DNA of 64,000 bases from contig OY757016.1 of the NCBI GenBank assembly GCA_963580285.1, positions 40,377,124-40,441,123 of the forward strand, read 5' to 3'. This DNA is from Lucinisca nassula (lineage: Eukaryota; Mollusca; Bivalvia; Lucinida; Lucinidae). Each line of letters starts with the position of its first letter. Position 1 is the first letter of the stretch. This document shows, one piece after another, positions 1-12,324 of this stretch. The notes beneath the pieces are model-generated. The model did not search any database and had not been told where the DNA came from. It saw only the letters and a list, made by a program, of their open reading frames with translations. A program made the position numbers and the translations under genes.

Positions 1-366
1 ATGCATATAAACCCTATTGCTTTTAATTGGACGGCAGCGATTGAGATGTCATTTCATCTCAATATCGGGTAAAAGTCCCATAAAATTTGAAGCAATGTCT
101 CCAAAATGACCTAAATAGTCTTGACGGGAACGTTAAACCTCAAATCAAACAAACAAACTGTTGACGCATAATGAAGTAAAATTAAGTATGCCACCCATCG
201 CCGCAAAATGAAATAATTCTTTCATTTTGCTCAAACCTCTTAGTATCGACGCATAATGAAGTAAAAACGACATTTTATTTCATTTCGCGTCGACTATGCC
301 AACGCATAATGTAGTAAAAATTTCAAAATGAAGAAATTACTACATTACTACATTATGCGTTGTAAC
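1..366 (-). repeat. Inverted copy of 42047-42412 (366 bp)
   Basis: Base by base this is the reverse complement of 42047-42412 with no gap (position n pairs with 42413-n); I saw no mismatch in the parts compared. It joins a truncated family-A repeat (1-162) to an AT-rich segment with repeated GACGCATAATGAAGTAAAA-like motifs. A related third segment is at 42950-43095. Confidence 0.88.
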
Positions 367-515
367 ATACGTTTACTGAATGCCACTGAAAAGGAACTGG
401 CATATTTTGATCGTTTCCAAGTAGTATAACGCATTACGAAAATACACCTATACAAATACATTGTAAACTTTCCCGCTGAAAAAACGAAAGTTTTAAGATG
501 AAAAATTGTGATAAT

Positions 516-632
516 TTTCTTATTTCTGCTCACAATAGAGATTGTGGGTACTCGTTAGCACCGCCTCATCGAGGCGGTTCTAACGAGTAACCACAATCTA
601 TATTTTAGAGCAGAAATAAGAAAAATAAGGTT
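516..632. repeat. Family B hairpin (GTTAGAACCGCCTC palindrome)
   Basis: Palindrome centred near 571. The core reads TCGTTAGCACCGCCTCATCG with its complement, flanked by TTCTTATTTCTGCTC and its complement. It is the first of about a dozen copies of this hairpin in the window. Confidence 0.85.
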
Positions 633-1086
633 TACCCCTGTAAACCCCAGTTTTACTATATGAAAGTGGGTTTCAAGGCGGTCAAAATTATATAGGCGTG
701 TTTTCGTGATGCTAGTTTAAACTTTTAGCCCACATTTATGCATATTCAATCACCATAATTATGTTTATATGCAATTAGAACACAATAGACTGCAGCTCAT
801 GTTTTGTTTAACCTAACCTTATATTGTTGGATTAACACAAAATATTTTGTCTGTTTGAAATGAAAATCGTGAATTCACAAAGAAGCTAATAAAATCACTA
901 AGTTAATATTTTCACATACCATTCCATGTATACCCGATTTTCACAATAGCTTCTCCGAGACGCAGAAAAAATATTTGTCGTCTTTTCTGATTTTCAAAGA
1001 TTTTTCATGTCGGATTACAATGAAAATACTTGTTATAGTTAAAACACAGTATGGCCAACTTAGCGAGCACTAAGATTAGCCTTAGA

Positions 1087-1385
1087 CGGCCCCCACCCAC
1101 CGGGGCTTGAAGAAATAGATGGGATGCACGATGCTTCCACGCAGAGCTGAAACCGACTGCACACGAGTACTTGTAAACCACTTAGAGGATCTAAGCCTGC
1201 CCAGGCAAAGCGGTGCGAGTCGGACCGTCCATGCTTATAAACCCTATTGGTTTCATTCGGCGTGAGGGCTTGAGATGTCATTTCATCTCAATGTTGGGTA
1301 AAAGTCCCACAAAATTGGAAGCAACGTCTCCAAAATGACATATAAAGTGTTGACGGGGACGTTAAACCTCGAATCAAACAAACCA
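1087..1385 (-). repeat. Family A dispersed repeat, near full length
   Basis: About 300 bp. On the minus strand it starts GATTCGAGGTTTAACGTCCC and ends with GGGCTTCAAG-type complement near CCCGCCCATCGGGG. Short open frames that recur in this window (MTSQALSPNETNRVYKHGRS and relatives) are translations of this repeat. It has no tRNA promoter boxes and its origin is unknown. Confidence 0.85.
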
Positions 1386-1864
1386 ACAATATTAGCCTTA
1401 CAACGATATGTAGGCTAATCTTACCGTTCGCTTTATGTATGACAGGATGTACTCTGAACAGGTCAAACCCTACGGAGATCCAGATCAGACGACTTCCATC
1501 TGTTCAGGATCTACATAGTCATCAAGTAATTCAATTGGTTGATAGTCAGAAATGACTGTGGCAAATTTAATTTATTCAGCAGGACAAATGTTAATGCTAC
1601 CGTAAACCTCAAGAGGTGAACTCTAATCTGATTGAATGGATGCACAGGCTGATAGTGCACAGTCCAGGTTGTAACCTCTGCTCTGTCCCGGCTTAAAATC
1701 AAAGCGCTGATAGCACTGGTGGGTCTATCGTTTCAGGAGAGAAAATTGGATTATGTCCCTTGATCTCAGTGGGTCTTTAAAGTCTCATTCGTCTGAGCTT
1801 CGAAAATGGTTCTGAACTGAGAATTTTATGTATCTTTTATGCAAGCAGTGTAGATCCTGGCCAG

Positions 1865-1975
1865 ACGTCGCGTTCTACATGAAAAGATATGTTGGGGGTA
1901 CTCATTAGAAGCGCCTCACTGAGGCGGTTCAAATGAATAACAACCTCATATGCTTTCATGCAGAAATAAGAAAAA
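1865..1975. repeat. Family B hairpin, diverged
   Basis: Core AGAAGCGCCTCACTGAGGCG with partly decayed arms; followed by the GCAGAAATAAGAAAAA edge typical of the family. Confidence 0.75.
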
Positions 1976-2107
1976 ATATGACTACTTTTCGGATGAAAAA
2001 GGCGCCTTATGGCGTGAACTGGGAAGATTTATATATAGAGAAAACTATATAAATACTTTATAGGAGAAACTTTATATAGAGAAACTGGGTTTCCAGAGGT
2101 ATGCATT

Positions 2108-2227
2108 ATTTTGCTTATTTCTGCTCCAAGACATAGGTTGAAGGTACTCGTTAGAACCGCCTCATTGAGGCGGTTCTAACGAACACTCACAACCTATGTT
2201 AGGAGTAAAGATAAGAAAAATATCACA
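2108..2227. repeat. Family B hairpin
   Basis: Core TTAGAACCGCCTCATTGAGG with complementary arms; edges TTGCTTATTTCTGCTCCAAG and the AAAGATAAGAAAAA side. Confidence 0.82.
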
Positions 2228-2510
2228 ATTTTTTATGGGAAAAGTAGACATTTTGGAGAAATGAAAGAATGCACTATGTCACACGGTTGCGTTATTGTAA
2301 TGAGAACCATATTTCCAGCCTACATGTACACCCAGAAAAATCGACAGGATACTAGTGCTGCCAGTACAATGATTCGCAAGCGGACCCAGTCTACAGGAAA
2401 ACAAATCAAAGCACTTAGAGTACTGGTTGGTCGATTGTTTCTGGGTAGGCTGAGAAAATAGTCCTGGGCTGAGTCAGACGATTTCGTTTAACTTCCAGTT
2501 AAGCAAAGAG

Positions 2511-2643
2511 TGTGAGTGTAGACCCTGATCAGACGCTACGTTTTGCGGTGTCTGGCCTTTGAATTCCTGAACTTTAAGCAAACAGTGTAGACCCTGATCA
2601 GACCGTGTTCTATGGCGTCTGGTCTGGGTCTACACTATTTGCC
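2511..2643. repeat. Family C hairpin (CAGTGTAGACCCTGATCAGA)
   Basis: Two half-palindromes of the family C motif: AGTGTAGACCCTGATCAGAC and, on the far side, GTCTGGGTCTACACTATTTG. One of about twenty copies in the window. Confidence 0.8.
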
Positions 2644-2689
2644 AAGCACAACCCATAATTTTAGCCCAGATTCCAGATTACGTCTCACA

Positions 2690-2823
2690 ACCAGCTAAGG
2701 TCATACGGAGACGGGACCTCGGTTTAAAGACTCATCCGAAAGTCTGGAGAAGCCCGGGATCAAGCCTGCGACCCCTGGTTTACATGGCGCGTAGCATAAC
2801 CACTACAACACAGAGGCTTCTAG
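2690..2823 (-). mobile_element. tRNA-derived SINE (family D)
   Basis: Minus strand begins with a tRNA-like head that has a degenerate A box and a B box near GGATCGATCCC-type sequence, then the shared body ending CTTAGCTGG. Same family as 45430, 45778, 50400 and 51126. The B box here has lost a base (ATCAAGCCT), so it is an old copy. Confidence 0.72.
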
Positions 2824-3069
2824 AGGATTTCTTACAAATCAGTGATAGTCACGTGGACTTCACATGCTTTCGGTAAACAATCGACCAAATAAAATATCTG
2901 CTGCGAAACGCAGAAAATTTTAATTCGCATTGATTTCTTTCTTGTATGTATCCATGTGAAATCTATGCCAGCCAGGAAATTAATAAGATTATTTCTTTTG
3001 ATAACAGTGATTGTTATATAGGATGTTACAGAATGCTGTCAATTACATAACATCCATTGATCTATAGCG

Positions 3070-3335
3070 AGATGGTCCCCGCCCATCGGGGCTTGAAGAA
3101 ATAGATGGGCTGCATGATGCTTCCACGCAGAGCTGAATCCGACCGCACACGAGTACTGGTAAACCGCTTAGAGGATCTTAGCCTTTCCATGCTTATTAAC
3201 CCTATTGGTTTCATTTGGCCACAGGGCTTGAGATGTCTTTTCATCTCAATGTCGGGTAGACGTCCCACAAAATTGGAAGCAACGTCTCCAAATGACCTAT
3301 ACAGTGTTGACGGAGACGTTACAAAATCTAGAACG
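3070..3335 (-). repeat. Family A dispersed repeat
   Basis: Matches the 1087 copy from the CCCGCCCATCGGGGCTTGAAG edge through ACGGAGACGTTA; the distal end is lost in a non-repeat sequence at about 3320. Confidence 0.85.
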
Positions 3336-3571
3336 AGGCCAAATAATATACCGCGATCTCTTCAGTTTAACGCATTCATTTCTTTTTGAGTGGATAGTTT
3401 GTCAATCGACCCAAAGTTACTAAGCATAAAAATTCTCCAGTGCTAAAGTCCACGTGACTATCACAGACTTGTCGGAAATCCAGGTAACGGTTATTTATAG
3501 AAATTAGCTGCTGTAAGGTCAGAGTGTTGCGTAAGAGGGTTATCTGGACTGGAATCTTGGGTTGCACTAGG

Positions 3572-3641
3572 CAAACAGTGTAGACCTAGATCAGACGCCA
3601 CAAAACGTGGCGTCTGATCAGGGTCTACACTGTTTGCTTAA
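3572..3641. repeat. Family C hairpin
   Basis: GCAAACAGTGTAGACCTAGA pairs with the complement ending GGGTCTACACTGTTTGC; the loop carries ACAAAACGTGGCGTC. Confidence 0.85.
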
Positions 3642-5427
3642 AAAAACTGGAATCAGTTTAAATCGCAGTCCGGGACTATTTTCCTAGCCTACACGGCACA
3701 CCAGTGCTTTAAGTGCTTTGATTTCGCTATATAGCACTGTTGTGGGGTTCTACAGCAGAAACCGTCTTAGTTAATTGTCCTTTCGTTCAAGAGTGGACCC
3801 CTATAAATAAAGAGAGCAAGTTCTTTAAACCTTTAAGTGTGGGCCACTGTTGAAAAGGGGACGTAATACTTTCCGTTGTCTCACGTGAAACTATACCCAT
3901 CTTTCTGAACACCCTAAACACAACTGAATTTTAAATCCCCCTTTCTTTCTAGGCTGTGGACGTCACATAGAACAGGTTCTGAAGGACGTACCGCCAGCGG
4001 AGAGATGTAAATGTCCGCGGAATTAACAAGAATACCACTATGTCTGTTGTAAGTTTCTGTAAGTCCGCGGAATTAACCCTTCTCTTGCTGAATATTCAGT
4101 TAAGCCACACCCATTTCTGACTTTGAACTAATCAGATTACTTGATGTAATTTATTCCTACAAATTCATAAATTGAATGTCGAACAGTGTAGATCCTGATC
4201 AGATGGCTTGAAGAAGCCATCTAATCTGGATCTACACTGTTTGCAAAGAAAAGGGTTGTCGTGAACAGCAGGATAAGAGTTAACACTAATACCACTGTGT
4301 CTGTTGTAAGTTTCTCAACTCTAATGCAGTTGCTAATGTAACGCAGCATCCTATTGGACCACGATATAGTGCGAACCTGACGACATCATGTAACACCACT
4401 TTTCATTGGCCGGCATTTGGTTTTAGTACTGTTTTACGCAGCCGACTGCGCTTGCCCTTGTGTCCAAATAGAAGAGTTTAAAAAAATAAATAAATGCATT
4501 AGAACAGGGATAACTGTAGAAGTACAAGGCGTACACAAGAAAATAACTTAGCCGCTATGGTCTGAATAGCATGGTTTGAACCATTAATCTCCATAAAAAG
4601 GAAAAGGACATTAGTCAGTTTCTGTTGAATGTCCTATAGAAGGGTAATCCCTTCGAAGCAAGGTCCTCAACACAGAACTGAAAAGAATCTCTCACTTAAT
4701 AGTTTGGACTACTACTGGCGCGTGAATAAAATTCCTGCAAAATACAAGTGTTTTACAGTATAGTTGCTGTGAAAGGCAGTCCCACCCACGGTACAATCGA
4801 TGACTTGCAAAACGTATTCAAACATGGGCTTGTACAATGATACTGCTTTATTTAACTGGAACATGGATAATAATACAAGAATAAACAAATCAAATCACTT
4901 TAGCGGTATTCAATTAAGTCATTTTACTCGTATAATTTTCAAACTCAAGTGTCAGTCAGAAAATGAAATGTGTACGTGAAACCAATACAAAATGACGTAT
5001 GTAGACTAGTAAAATTACACTTAGATAAAATTGGACAGGCGCAGTTGAACCTTATTTTCACGTTCCGGGTAGATTGCCTGTCACGCACTGAATGTTCTAA
5101 ATAACAAGCAACTGTTCAATTACGTAGGTTAACCTTTACCACTCTTAAGGCGAATTCTGCAGACGACAATATGTTGATATTTTTTCTAATTTTTCCCAGA
5201 AAACAGGACTTGACTTGACATTTTCTAATTTTTCCCAGAAAACAGGACTTGAGAATTGTCTCCCGTGGAGACAATTTGCATGAAATGTCAAATCCTGCTT
5301 TCTGAGAAAATTTGAAAAATATTACACACTGTCGTCTGCTGCTAAAAATACCCAACATGCAGAGCGTTACATGTAATGACGCCTACTCCTACAGAAAACA
5401 AGCATGTTCTCATAATTATTGATTTGT
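3642..5427. other. No gene seen
   Basis: AT-rich intergenic sequence. It holds one family C hairpin (4181-4245), and at 5150-5350 a segment with repeated CAGAAAACAGGACTTGA that recurs in inverse orientation at 38225-38600. No open frame has protein-like content. Confidence 0.6.
4181..4245. repeat. Family C hairpin
   Basis: GAACAGTGTAGATCCTGATC, then GATGGCTTGAAGAAGCCATC at the tip, then the complement ending CTACACTGTTTGC. Confidence 0.85.
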
Positions 5428-5722
5428 ATGAATTGAGGTTTAATGTCCCCGTCAACACTGTAAAGGTCATTTTGGAGACAATGCTTCCAATTTTGTGGGA
5501 CTTTTACCAGACATTGAGATGAAATGACATCTCAAGCCCTATCGCCCAAAGAAACCAATAGAGTTTATAAGCATGGACGGTCTGATTTGAACCGCTTTGC
5601 CTGGGCAGGCTTAGATCCTGTAAGTGGTTTACCAGTACTCGTATGCGGGTCGGATTCAGCTCTGCGTGGAAAAATCACATGCAGCCGATATATTTTTCAA
5701 GCCCCAATGGGCGGGGGCCGGG
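5428..5722 (+). repeat. Family A dispersed repeat
   Basis: Plus-strand copy from TTGAGGTTTAATGTCCCCGT to GCCCCAATGGGCGGGGGCC; about 10-15% diverged from the 1087 copy by eye. Confidence 0.85.
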
Positions 5723-6203
5723 TTCTCATAATTAAGTCAAGTCATGATGAAAACATGTTTTTGTCATTTGCGAACGAAAAAAAGGTGCCGCGCATGTGCG
5801 CAGGCTGATCAGCACCTTAGTGTTCGCTGGTAGAGAAGCTCAATCACAACAATTCAGTGGTCGTCTGCTTTGTTGTCTGCTGGTTACTTTAAAAGTAGCT
5901 GTAAGCAATGTGGACCCAGATCAGACTGCTCCTAGAATTGCAAACAGTGTGGATTCAGATCAGACTGCTCCGATCGGGGTCCACCGCAAAAAATAGTTTA
6001 AAGAAAGTTTGCAAGAAGATGTTGCTGACGACATAAACAGACGCTATTTCCAAATGTAGGTTTTCTTGGCATTTTAACATTTTACATTCTCTTAGCTAAT
6101 GCAGCAGACGACAAAGTGATGCATTATTCCTCATTTTTCTCAAGTAAAAAGCTTTGCCATCTCATGCAAATCATCTCTAATCCTGTCTGATCCTTTTTTC
6201 AAG

Positions 6204-6204
<1 letters not shown>

Positions 6205-6267
<63 letters not shown>
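6205..6267 (+). repeat. (AG)n microsatellite
   Basis: About 60 bp of perfect AG dinucleotide. A poly-C run follows at 6450-6472. Confidence 0.97.
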
Positions 6268-6270
<3 letters not shown>

Positions 6271-6794
6271 TATTTCAAAATGCCGTCTGCTGAAAAAATA
6301 CCCAGCATGCAGAGCGTTAAGGGCTAAGTAGTCCGGTTAATGACATACTTCGTCGCAAATCCAGAAGACATGTTTTCTCGTGACGTGGCTCGTGAAACTG
6401 ACTTACGGTTTGGGGTTTAACGACATCAACCCTGTCTGTGTTGCATCTTCCCCCCCCCCCCCCCCCCCCCCCAAAAAAAAAGGAGAAAAGAGACAGAAAG
6501 TGAGAGGGACAGTGAAGAAAGAAGAAACTTAATGGAAGTGTAGAAACAGAAGAAATAACAGCACACCCCTCTGCCCTTACCTGTTACAAGGACATAAAGA
6601 GGAAAATGAATGGAAGTGTAGGCATCCCAACCCACCTCCTCTATACTTGCTTGCTGCAAGGACAGTAGGCCTTGCCCAACCGTAAACCAATATCAGTTGA
6701 ACGCCCAATTGACCATTTCTTTTCTGCATTTTCTACTGCTGACAGGGTAGGGACTAACCCCGTACGCACCTACATGTACCTGTGAGGAAAGGTT

Positions 6795-7095
6795 CCCTGC
6801 TTATCGGGACTTTAAGAAATAGATTGGGCTGCATGATGCTTCCACGCAGAGCTGAAACTGAGTACTGATAAACCGCTTAGAAGAACTACGCCTGCCCAGG
6901 CAATGTGGTGCGAGTCTGACCGTCCAGTGCATGTAAACCCTATTGGTTTCATTGGGCTGCAGGGCTTGAGATGTTATTTCATCTCAATTTCGAGTAAAAG
7001 TAAAATTTCGGTTAAAAGTCCCACAAAATTGGAAGATGACCTAAATCAAGAGCACATTAAACGTCCCCGTTTAACCTCAATTCAAACAAACGAGC
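6795..7095 (-). repeat. Family A dispersed repeat, diverged
   Basis: Minus-strand copy with a small internal duplication around GTAAAAGTAAAATTTCGGTT (about 6990-7020) and a shortened distal part. Confidence 0.78.
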
Positions 7096-7354
7096 CGGGG
7101 CGCATTATTTCCTACAATCTACATGTGCGCCAAGCGTAGACTCATATCAGTCTGCACATCCGCACAGTCTGATCAGAATCTTCGCTGTGCGCTCTAAGGG
7201 TAGCTAAGGGCTCAATGGTCCTTCATGCAGCGAGATAAGTCTCTGGTCAGACTATATGGATGCGCAGGCTGATCGGGCCCACATGTTAATGGTAGGAAAT
7301 GCAGTGCCCAGGCTCAAACATCATTTTCCGATTTATGTTATTCAAATACGACCA

Positions 7355-7620
7355 GCCTCGACAGCTAAGACGAATGCGCGTCTATTGGGGATCAGAATGT
7401 CGCGGGTTCGAAACCTGCGGGGTCGGCAACATTCCACTTATGTAATCTTTTCTACGCGGTTGCTAATTCAAGAAGGGCAGTTGTCAGTTTTGGGCGAGGA
7501 ATTGGCAGTTTACTGGATAACCTCTTATGTAACACAAATATCATGCCCAGGAAAATTGTGGTTAGGTACACTGATCGGCTCGAAATGACATAAATAATGT
7601 TGACTGGGCCGTTAAACCAT
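7355..7620 (+). mobile_element. tRNA-derived SINE (family H)
   Basis: Has a B-box-like CGGGTTCGAAACCTGCGGGG, followed by the family body (CAAGAAGGGCAGTTGTCAGT, TGTTGACTGGGCCGTTAAAC) also seen at 12325, 58068 and 58805. Confidence 0.72.
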
Positions 7621-7925
7621 AAACAAAAACAAAATTTACAAGTCACGAGGGTTGGAACTTTAAACCCAAAACAATCAATCAATCATAATTAACCCACATG
7701 TTCAGTGCGAAGGGTAAACACGAATGAAAACGACCATTTTCACATAGTTCTGAAGCTGTATTTGGCTCCAACAGTGTATATACATGACAAAGGAGTATGC
7801 ATTGAAGATAAAACCCAGAAAAAAAAAATTGAGACCCGGTAGCTCAATACGCCGAGAAAATATCGTTTGTTTATGTCATCTGCTGAAACTTCTTGCAAAC
7901 TTTTTAAAAATATGTTTGCATACAG

Positions 7926-7992
7926 ACAAACAGTGTGGGCCCAGATCAGACTGCTCCTCAAGGAACTGTCTGATCTGGGTCCACACTGCGAA
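7926..7992. repeat. Family C hairpin
   Basis: ACAAACAGTGTGGGCCCAGATC and its complement around TGCTCCTCAAGGAACTG. Confidence 0.82.
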
Positions 7993-8507
7993 AAATGACT
8001 TTTAAAGTAACCGGCAGACGACAAAGCAGACGACAATTGTCGTGATTGGCGTTTTATGGGTTAAATTGCACTAGGATGTTGGCGCAAAAAACCAAGGTTT
8101 GATTCTCGGTTACTCCGGTCTTTTGTCCATGAAGTAAGCTAGATATGACAAAAACCTTCACGTTGAGTGGGCCATTAAACCAAAAATGCGTATGCGGCTA
8201 TCTAATATGGCTAGACGCTTGACACCTTGCATTAAAGCCTGCCTCAAGGTCTCAAACTCATCTGTGTTCAGCAAGGGCTCTGGCGAGACTGCGCGCATGC
8301 GAAACTGAAGTACCCTTTTTGAGTCGATTGTTTATCGACCCAAAGTTCTAAGAACAAAACCTCTGTTAGTGCTGGAGTCCACGTGACTATCACTGATTTG
8401 TAGGGAATCCATCAAACTTATTTATAGAATTTTATCGCAGTGAGGTCATGCAGCGTGTTGCGAAAATGGGTTATCTAAAGAATCTTGGCTGGAATCATGG
8501 GTTGGGC

Positions 8508-8626
8508 TGGGCAAACAGTGTAAACCCAGATCAGACGCCGTCTACACTGTTTACTTTTAGTACAGGAATTAAAGGGTCAGACGCCGAAAAACGCGGCGTC
8601 TGATCAGGGTCTACACGGTTTGATTT
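8508..8626. repeat. Family C hairpin, double
   Basis: Two nested family C units: AAACAGTGTAAACCCAGATC, and a second arm pair around GACGCCGAAAAACGCGGCGT. Confidence 0.8.
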
Positions 8627-9061
8627 GAAAGTTAAACGAAACAGTCTAAGTCCCCGTTTAGACCCATTTACCAAAACACTCAGAGACAATCGACCCACCT
8701 GGACTCTCAGTGCTTTGATTTCATGAGCTTGCCCATTTATTGAAATCTCTTCTTTTGCTCTTAAGCTTTATATTTATTTATTTTCAGGTAGACACGCACC
8801 AGAAGTTTGCATAGAACCTCTCACTAGTCCCGCTTTCCAGCTTTCATGACTTGTACATACGTTTTTTCAACGTTTTCCAGATTCTAGTTTATTGTTGTAT
8901 GCTTGAGTATTATATTTTATTTTTCAATAAAATGAAGAAAATGCATTTCGGTTTATTTTGTATTTCTTGCATTTTCATATTCACTGCTGCAGACAGAATG
9001 CATATGTTCTATCAAGAGAGAGCCGACCGGGCTTGGTGGTTCGGTCGTATGTGCTTGTTAG

Positions 9062-9350
9062 TTTGATTTAAGGTTTAACGTCCCCGTTAAGTCTACATAG
9101 GTCATTTTGGAGATGTTGCTTCCAATTTTGTGGGAATTTTACCCGACACTGAGATATATTAACATCTCAAGCCCTGTCGCTCATTGAAACTAATAGGGTT
9201 TATAAGCATAGTCGGTCCGACTAGCAGTTTTTCCTGGGCATGCTTAGATCCTCTAAGCGGTCTATCACTACTCGTGTGCTGTCGGTTTCAGCTCTGCGTG
9301 GAAGCATTATGTAGCCCATTTATTTCTTCAAGCCCCGATGGGCGGGGGCG
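9062..9350 (+). repeat. Family A dispersed repeat
   Basis: From GATTTAAGGTTTAACGTCCC to CCCCGATGGGCGGGGGCG. A tRNA-like stretch with a B box (GGGTTCGATCCC, 9401-9412) follows directly, a truncated family H SINE. Confidence 0.82.
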
Positions 9351-9499
9351 TCAGTCGCATGTTCGTCTGACTCTTGATCAGGAGATAACGGGTTCGATCC
9401 CCGCCAGTTTCGGTAACATTTTTCCGTACAGATCATCACGTGAACAAGTCCGTGAAATGAACATGCCTCTACACCCCACGGGGGTTTACGTGGGGTCTA

Positions 9500-9622
9500 C
9501 ATTATGTTTTTTATTTATGCTCTAAGACATAGGTTGTGGGTACTCGTTAGAACCGCCTCAATGAGGCGGTTCTAACGAGCACCCACGACATATGTTTGCG
9601 GTATAAATAAGAAAAATATCAC
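9500..9622. repeat. Family B hairpin
   Basis: CTCGTTAGAACCGCCTCAAT and its complement; flanked by GACATAGGTTGTGGG and TATAAATAAGAAAAATATC. Confidence 0.85.
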
Positions 9623-9884
9623 ATTTTTATCAGAAAAAATGACCATTTATAGATATGAAAGAATGCACTACATCATACGGATGTGTTATCGTGATGTTTT
9701 CTGCGGCCATGCTCATCCTTTCACTGATTATGCGCAAACTTGAACATGTTTAGTTGTAACCATGTAGGGGAACGGCCGTAACTCATGTTGCGAGAACTTG
9801 TGGCCAAACCCCATTGCTTGTTTTCCAATAAAATATTGTTAAACTATACTGACTTAAAATGGCATAAGGATAATGCTCGCCCCC

Positions 9885-10180
9885 GCCCATAGGGGCTTGA
9901 AGAAATATATGGGCTGCATGATGCTTACACGCAGAGCTGAATCCGGCCCGCACACTAGTACTGGTAAACCGCTTAGAGGATCTAAGCCTGTCCAGGAACC
10001 GCGGTGCGAGGCGGACCGTCCATGCTAATAAACCCTATTGGTTTCATTGGGCGTCAGAGCTTGAGATGTCATTTCATCTCAATGTCGGGTAAAAGTCCCA
10101 CAAAAATGGAAGCAACGTCTCCAAAATGACCTTTACAGTGTTGACGGGGACGTTAAACCTCAAATCAAACAAACAAAGCA
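9885..10180 (-). repeat. Family A dispersed repeat, subfamily II
   Basis: Carries the subfamily-II sequence GGAACCGCGGTGCGAGGCGG, shared with copies at 19753, 37180, 41517 and 62538. Confidence 0.85.
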
Positions 10181-10204
10181 TAAGAAAACAATAAGCAAGC
10201 TCCT

Positions 10205-10492
10205 TAATGGGAATGGGAACACATGACAGATTATTCCGCCATTTTTCAAAGGGAGACAACTTTCGGGACTTCCTGTTGGCTTTTCTATAAGCTCTGTCCC
10301 ACAGAAAAAGGGGTCTACTCTTATAGGAAAGAATTTGCTCCTTAGGAGCAGTCTACTCTTAAAGGAAAGAATTTGCTCCTTAGGAGCAAGTTCTTTCCTT
10401 TTAAGAGTTGACCTCTATTGACATGGGAGACAAAACTGCTTTTGCAGGAGTTGCCTCCCCTGAAGATGTACCCATTCCCCTTAAACCAGATT
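10205..10492. mobile_element. MITE with terminal inverted repeats (family M1)
   Basis: Starts near TTAATGGGAATGGGAACA and ends TGTACCCATTCCCCTTAA. The interior has a palindrome around GAATTTGCTCCTTAGGAGCA, here partly duplicated. Other copies are at 34328, 43349 and 62120. No ORF. Confidence 0.8.
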
Positions 10493-10994
10493 TTTCTTAA
10501 TTTAAGGTTGTCTTAATAAATGTCAAGTCAGCAATTTGTCCCACTTTATCAGAAAGGCCAAATAGCACATAAGGTCTTGCAAAGGCATAATAATTGGTCT
10601 GTCAGCAGGATGCAAAATCTCTGCACTCTAAATCGGTACCAATTATACTTCTTGATGGTTGGTTGGTTGATTTGAGGTTTAACGTCCCCGCCAACACTGT
10701 ATAGGTCACTTGGGTCTGCGGTTACATGTGCGCTAATAACGGCGAATACGGTATTTTAACTGACTGTATACGCAGGCCGATGTGTGTATGCGTTCATGTC
10801 TGAAGGGTTTTTCGCTTGTAGTTCTGTTGTGGCATGTGCGGCCAGTGTAGACTCAGATCCTTCTTTATGCAGGCGGACTTCAATGGCCCGAAGACCTTAG
10901 AGACCATAAACATTTCTTTCGAGATAGGGGTAGTTCAAAACAATGAGTGTTATTAGTAGGTATAGGGGGGATAACCATTAGAAACATCTTTTTG

Positions 10995-11105
10995 ATCTTC
11001 TGTAAAATAATATATGTTATGTGAACACATTAGAATCGCCTCATCGAGGCGATTCTAATGAGTACACATTACATACATTATCGTAATAAAATGAGAAAAA
11101 TCTAC
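10995..11105. repeat. Family B hairpin, variant
   Basis: Core TAGAATCGCCTCATCGAGGC with long complementary arms. Confidence 0.8.
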
Positions 11106-11117
11106 CTACAGTATCCC

Positions 11118-11280
11118 TAAATTGGTTCGAGCCTGGCTCGGGTCACATGTGAGACACCAAGTTCTGCAACGGAAGACCAGGTGCTTTTCCTCCGGGTACT
11201 CCAGTTTTCGACCACCTTTGATTAACGATCGGCTTGATATAAGTGAAATAATCTTGAAAGGGCCATAAAACCAAAATAAT
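11118..11280 (+). mobile_element. tRNA-derived SINE fragment (family F)
   Basis: Body of the family F SINE (GTTCGAGCCTGGCTCGGGTC, GCCATAAAACCAAAATAATAA tail), head missing. The full copy is at 61728-61952. Confidence 0.7.
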
Positions 11281-12324
11281 AATAATAAAAATAAAAATCC
11301 CTAAACATTTGTTATCAGGAGCAAATCCGAAGAATTTATTAAGGACAAGAGAACGATCTTGAATCAGTCATGGTAAACGCGCCATCAATGTTCGAGCCAT
11401 TCAAGTTCTACAGACACTGCCTGTGTCCGTTGATGTACCAAGAAAAGTAACTCTGGTCGATTAGCAGTCAGGATAGAAAATTGAATTATGTCTCTTGACC
11501 TGCGTGGAGTTTCAAATACCAGGATCCCCATATAATGCAAATGTGCCGACACAAGAGAAAAGGACCCTTAGCATTCTCCGATTTCTGCTCTTCAAATATG
11601 CGTGCGCATGCGCAGACAAATAATAGGGCTAGAAGCATGACTACCTCAAAGTATCCCCTGCGCTTAGGCGAGCAGCAAAGAATCTGGCGAGACTGCGCTT
11701 ATGCGCTGTCTCGCCAAGGCCTATGCTGTTCGCCTGAGCGATACGCCCCGCTGTTCTATGAAATGTCACATTTATTGAAGCGTATTCTTTGCGCAGTTGA
11801 GGACTTTGATAAGATTTCATAGATGTACATGCTGCTTATATTCGTTTCTGCTCGTATTTACGAAAGTTCAGAAGTTATTGCACTACCACCGGTGTTATTT
11901 GCGTCGATTTCAGTGTCTAAGATCCTAGGGAAGCTAAATAAACTGGAATCAAAGAGTGTTGTTTGTTTTAGAGATTAACCACCCATTCAGCACTATTTAG
12001 GATATATCGAGTCGGTCTGTTTACCTAACCACACCTCCTAGGCAGGCATATATATACATAAGCGATTATCCAGTACAGGACACATTCTTCCGGCAGAAAC
12101 TGACAACTGTCCTTCTTGAATCAGCGGAAGGGATAGAAAAGGTTTCATGATCAATCTTCATTGGCTCGAACTGCTGTCTCGAACACATCCACAAGATCCC
12201 AAGGATGCGCGAATCCTATGAGGAATAATCATCAATCATAAAAGGGCGTGTATTTTTGTAACAATTGCTGATTAATAACATATATGTTTGTCTGTCAGGA
12301 CAGTTTTACTGTATACCTAAACTC

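Noticed and set aside
5524..5808. ORF beginning MTSQALSPKETNRVYKHGRS and its many relatives in the window
   Set aside because: The same peptide appears wherever family A lies, with stops and frameshifts at random; it is a chance frame in a dispersed repeat.
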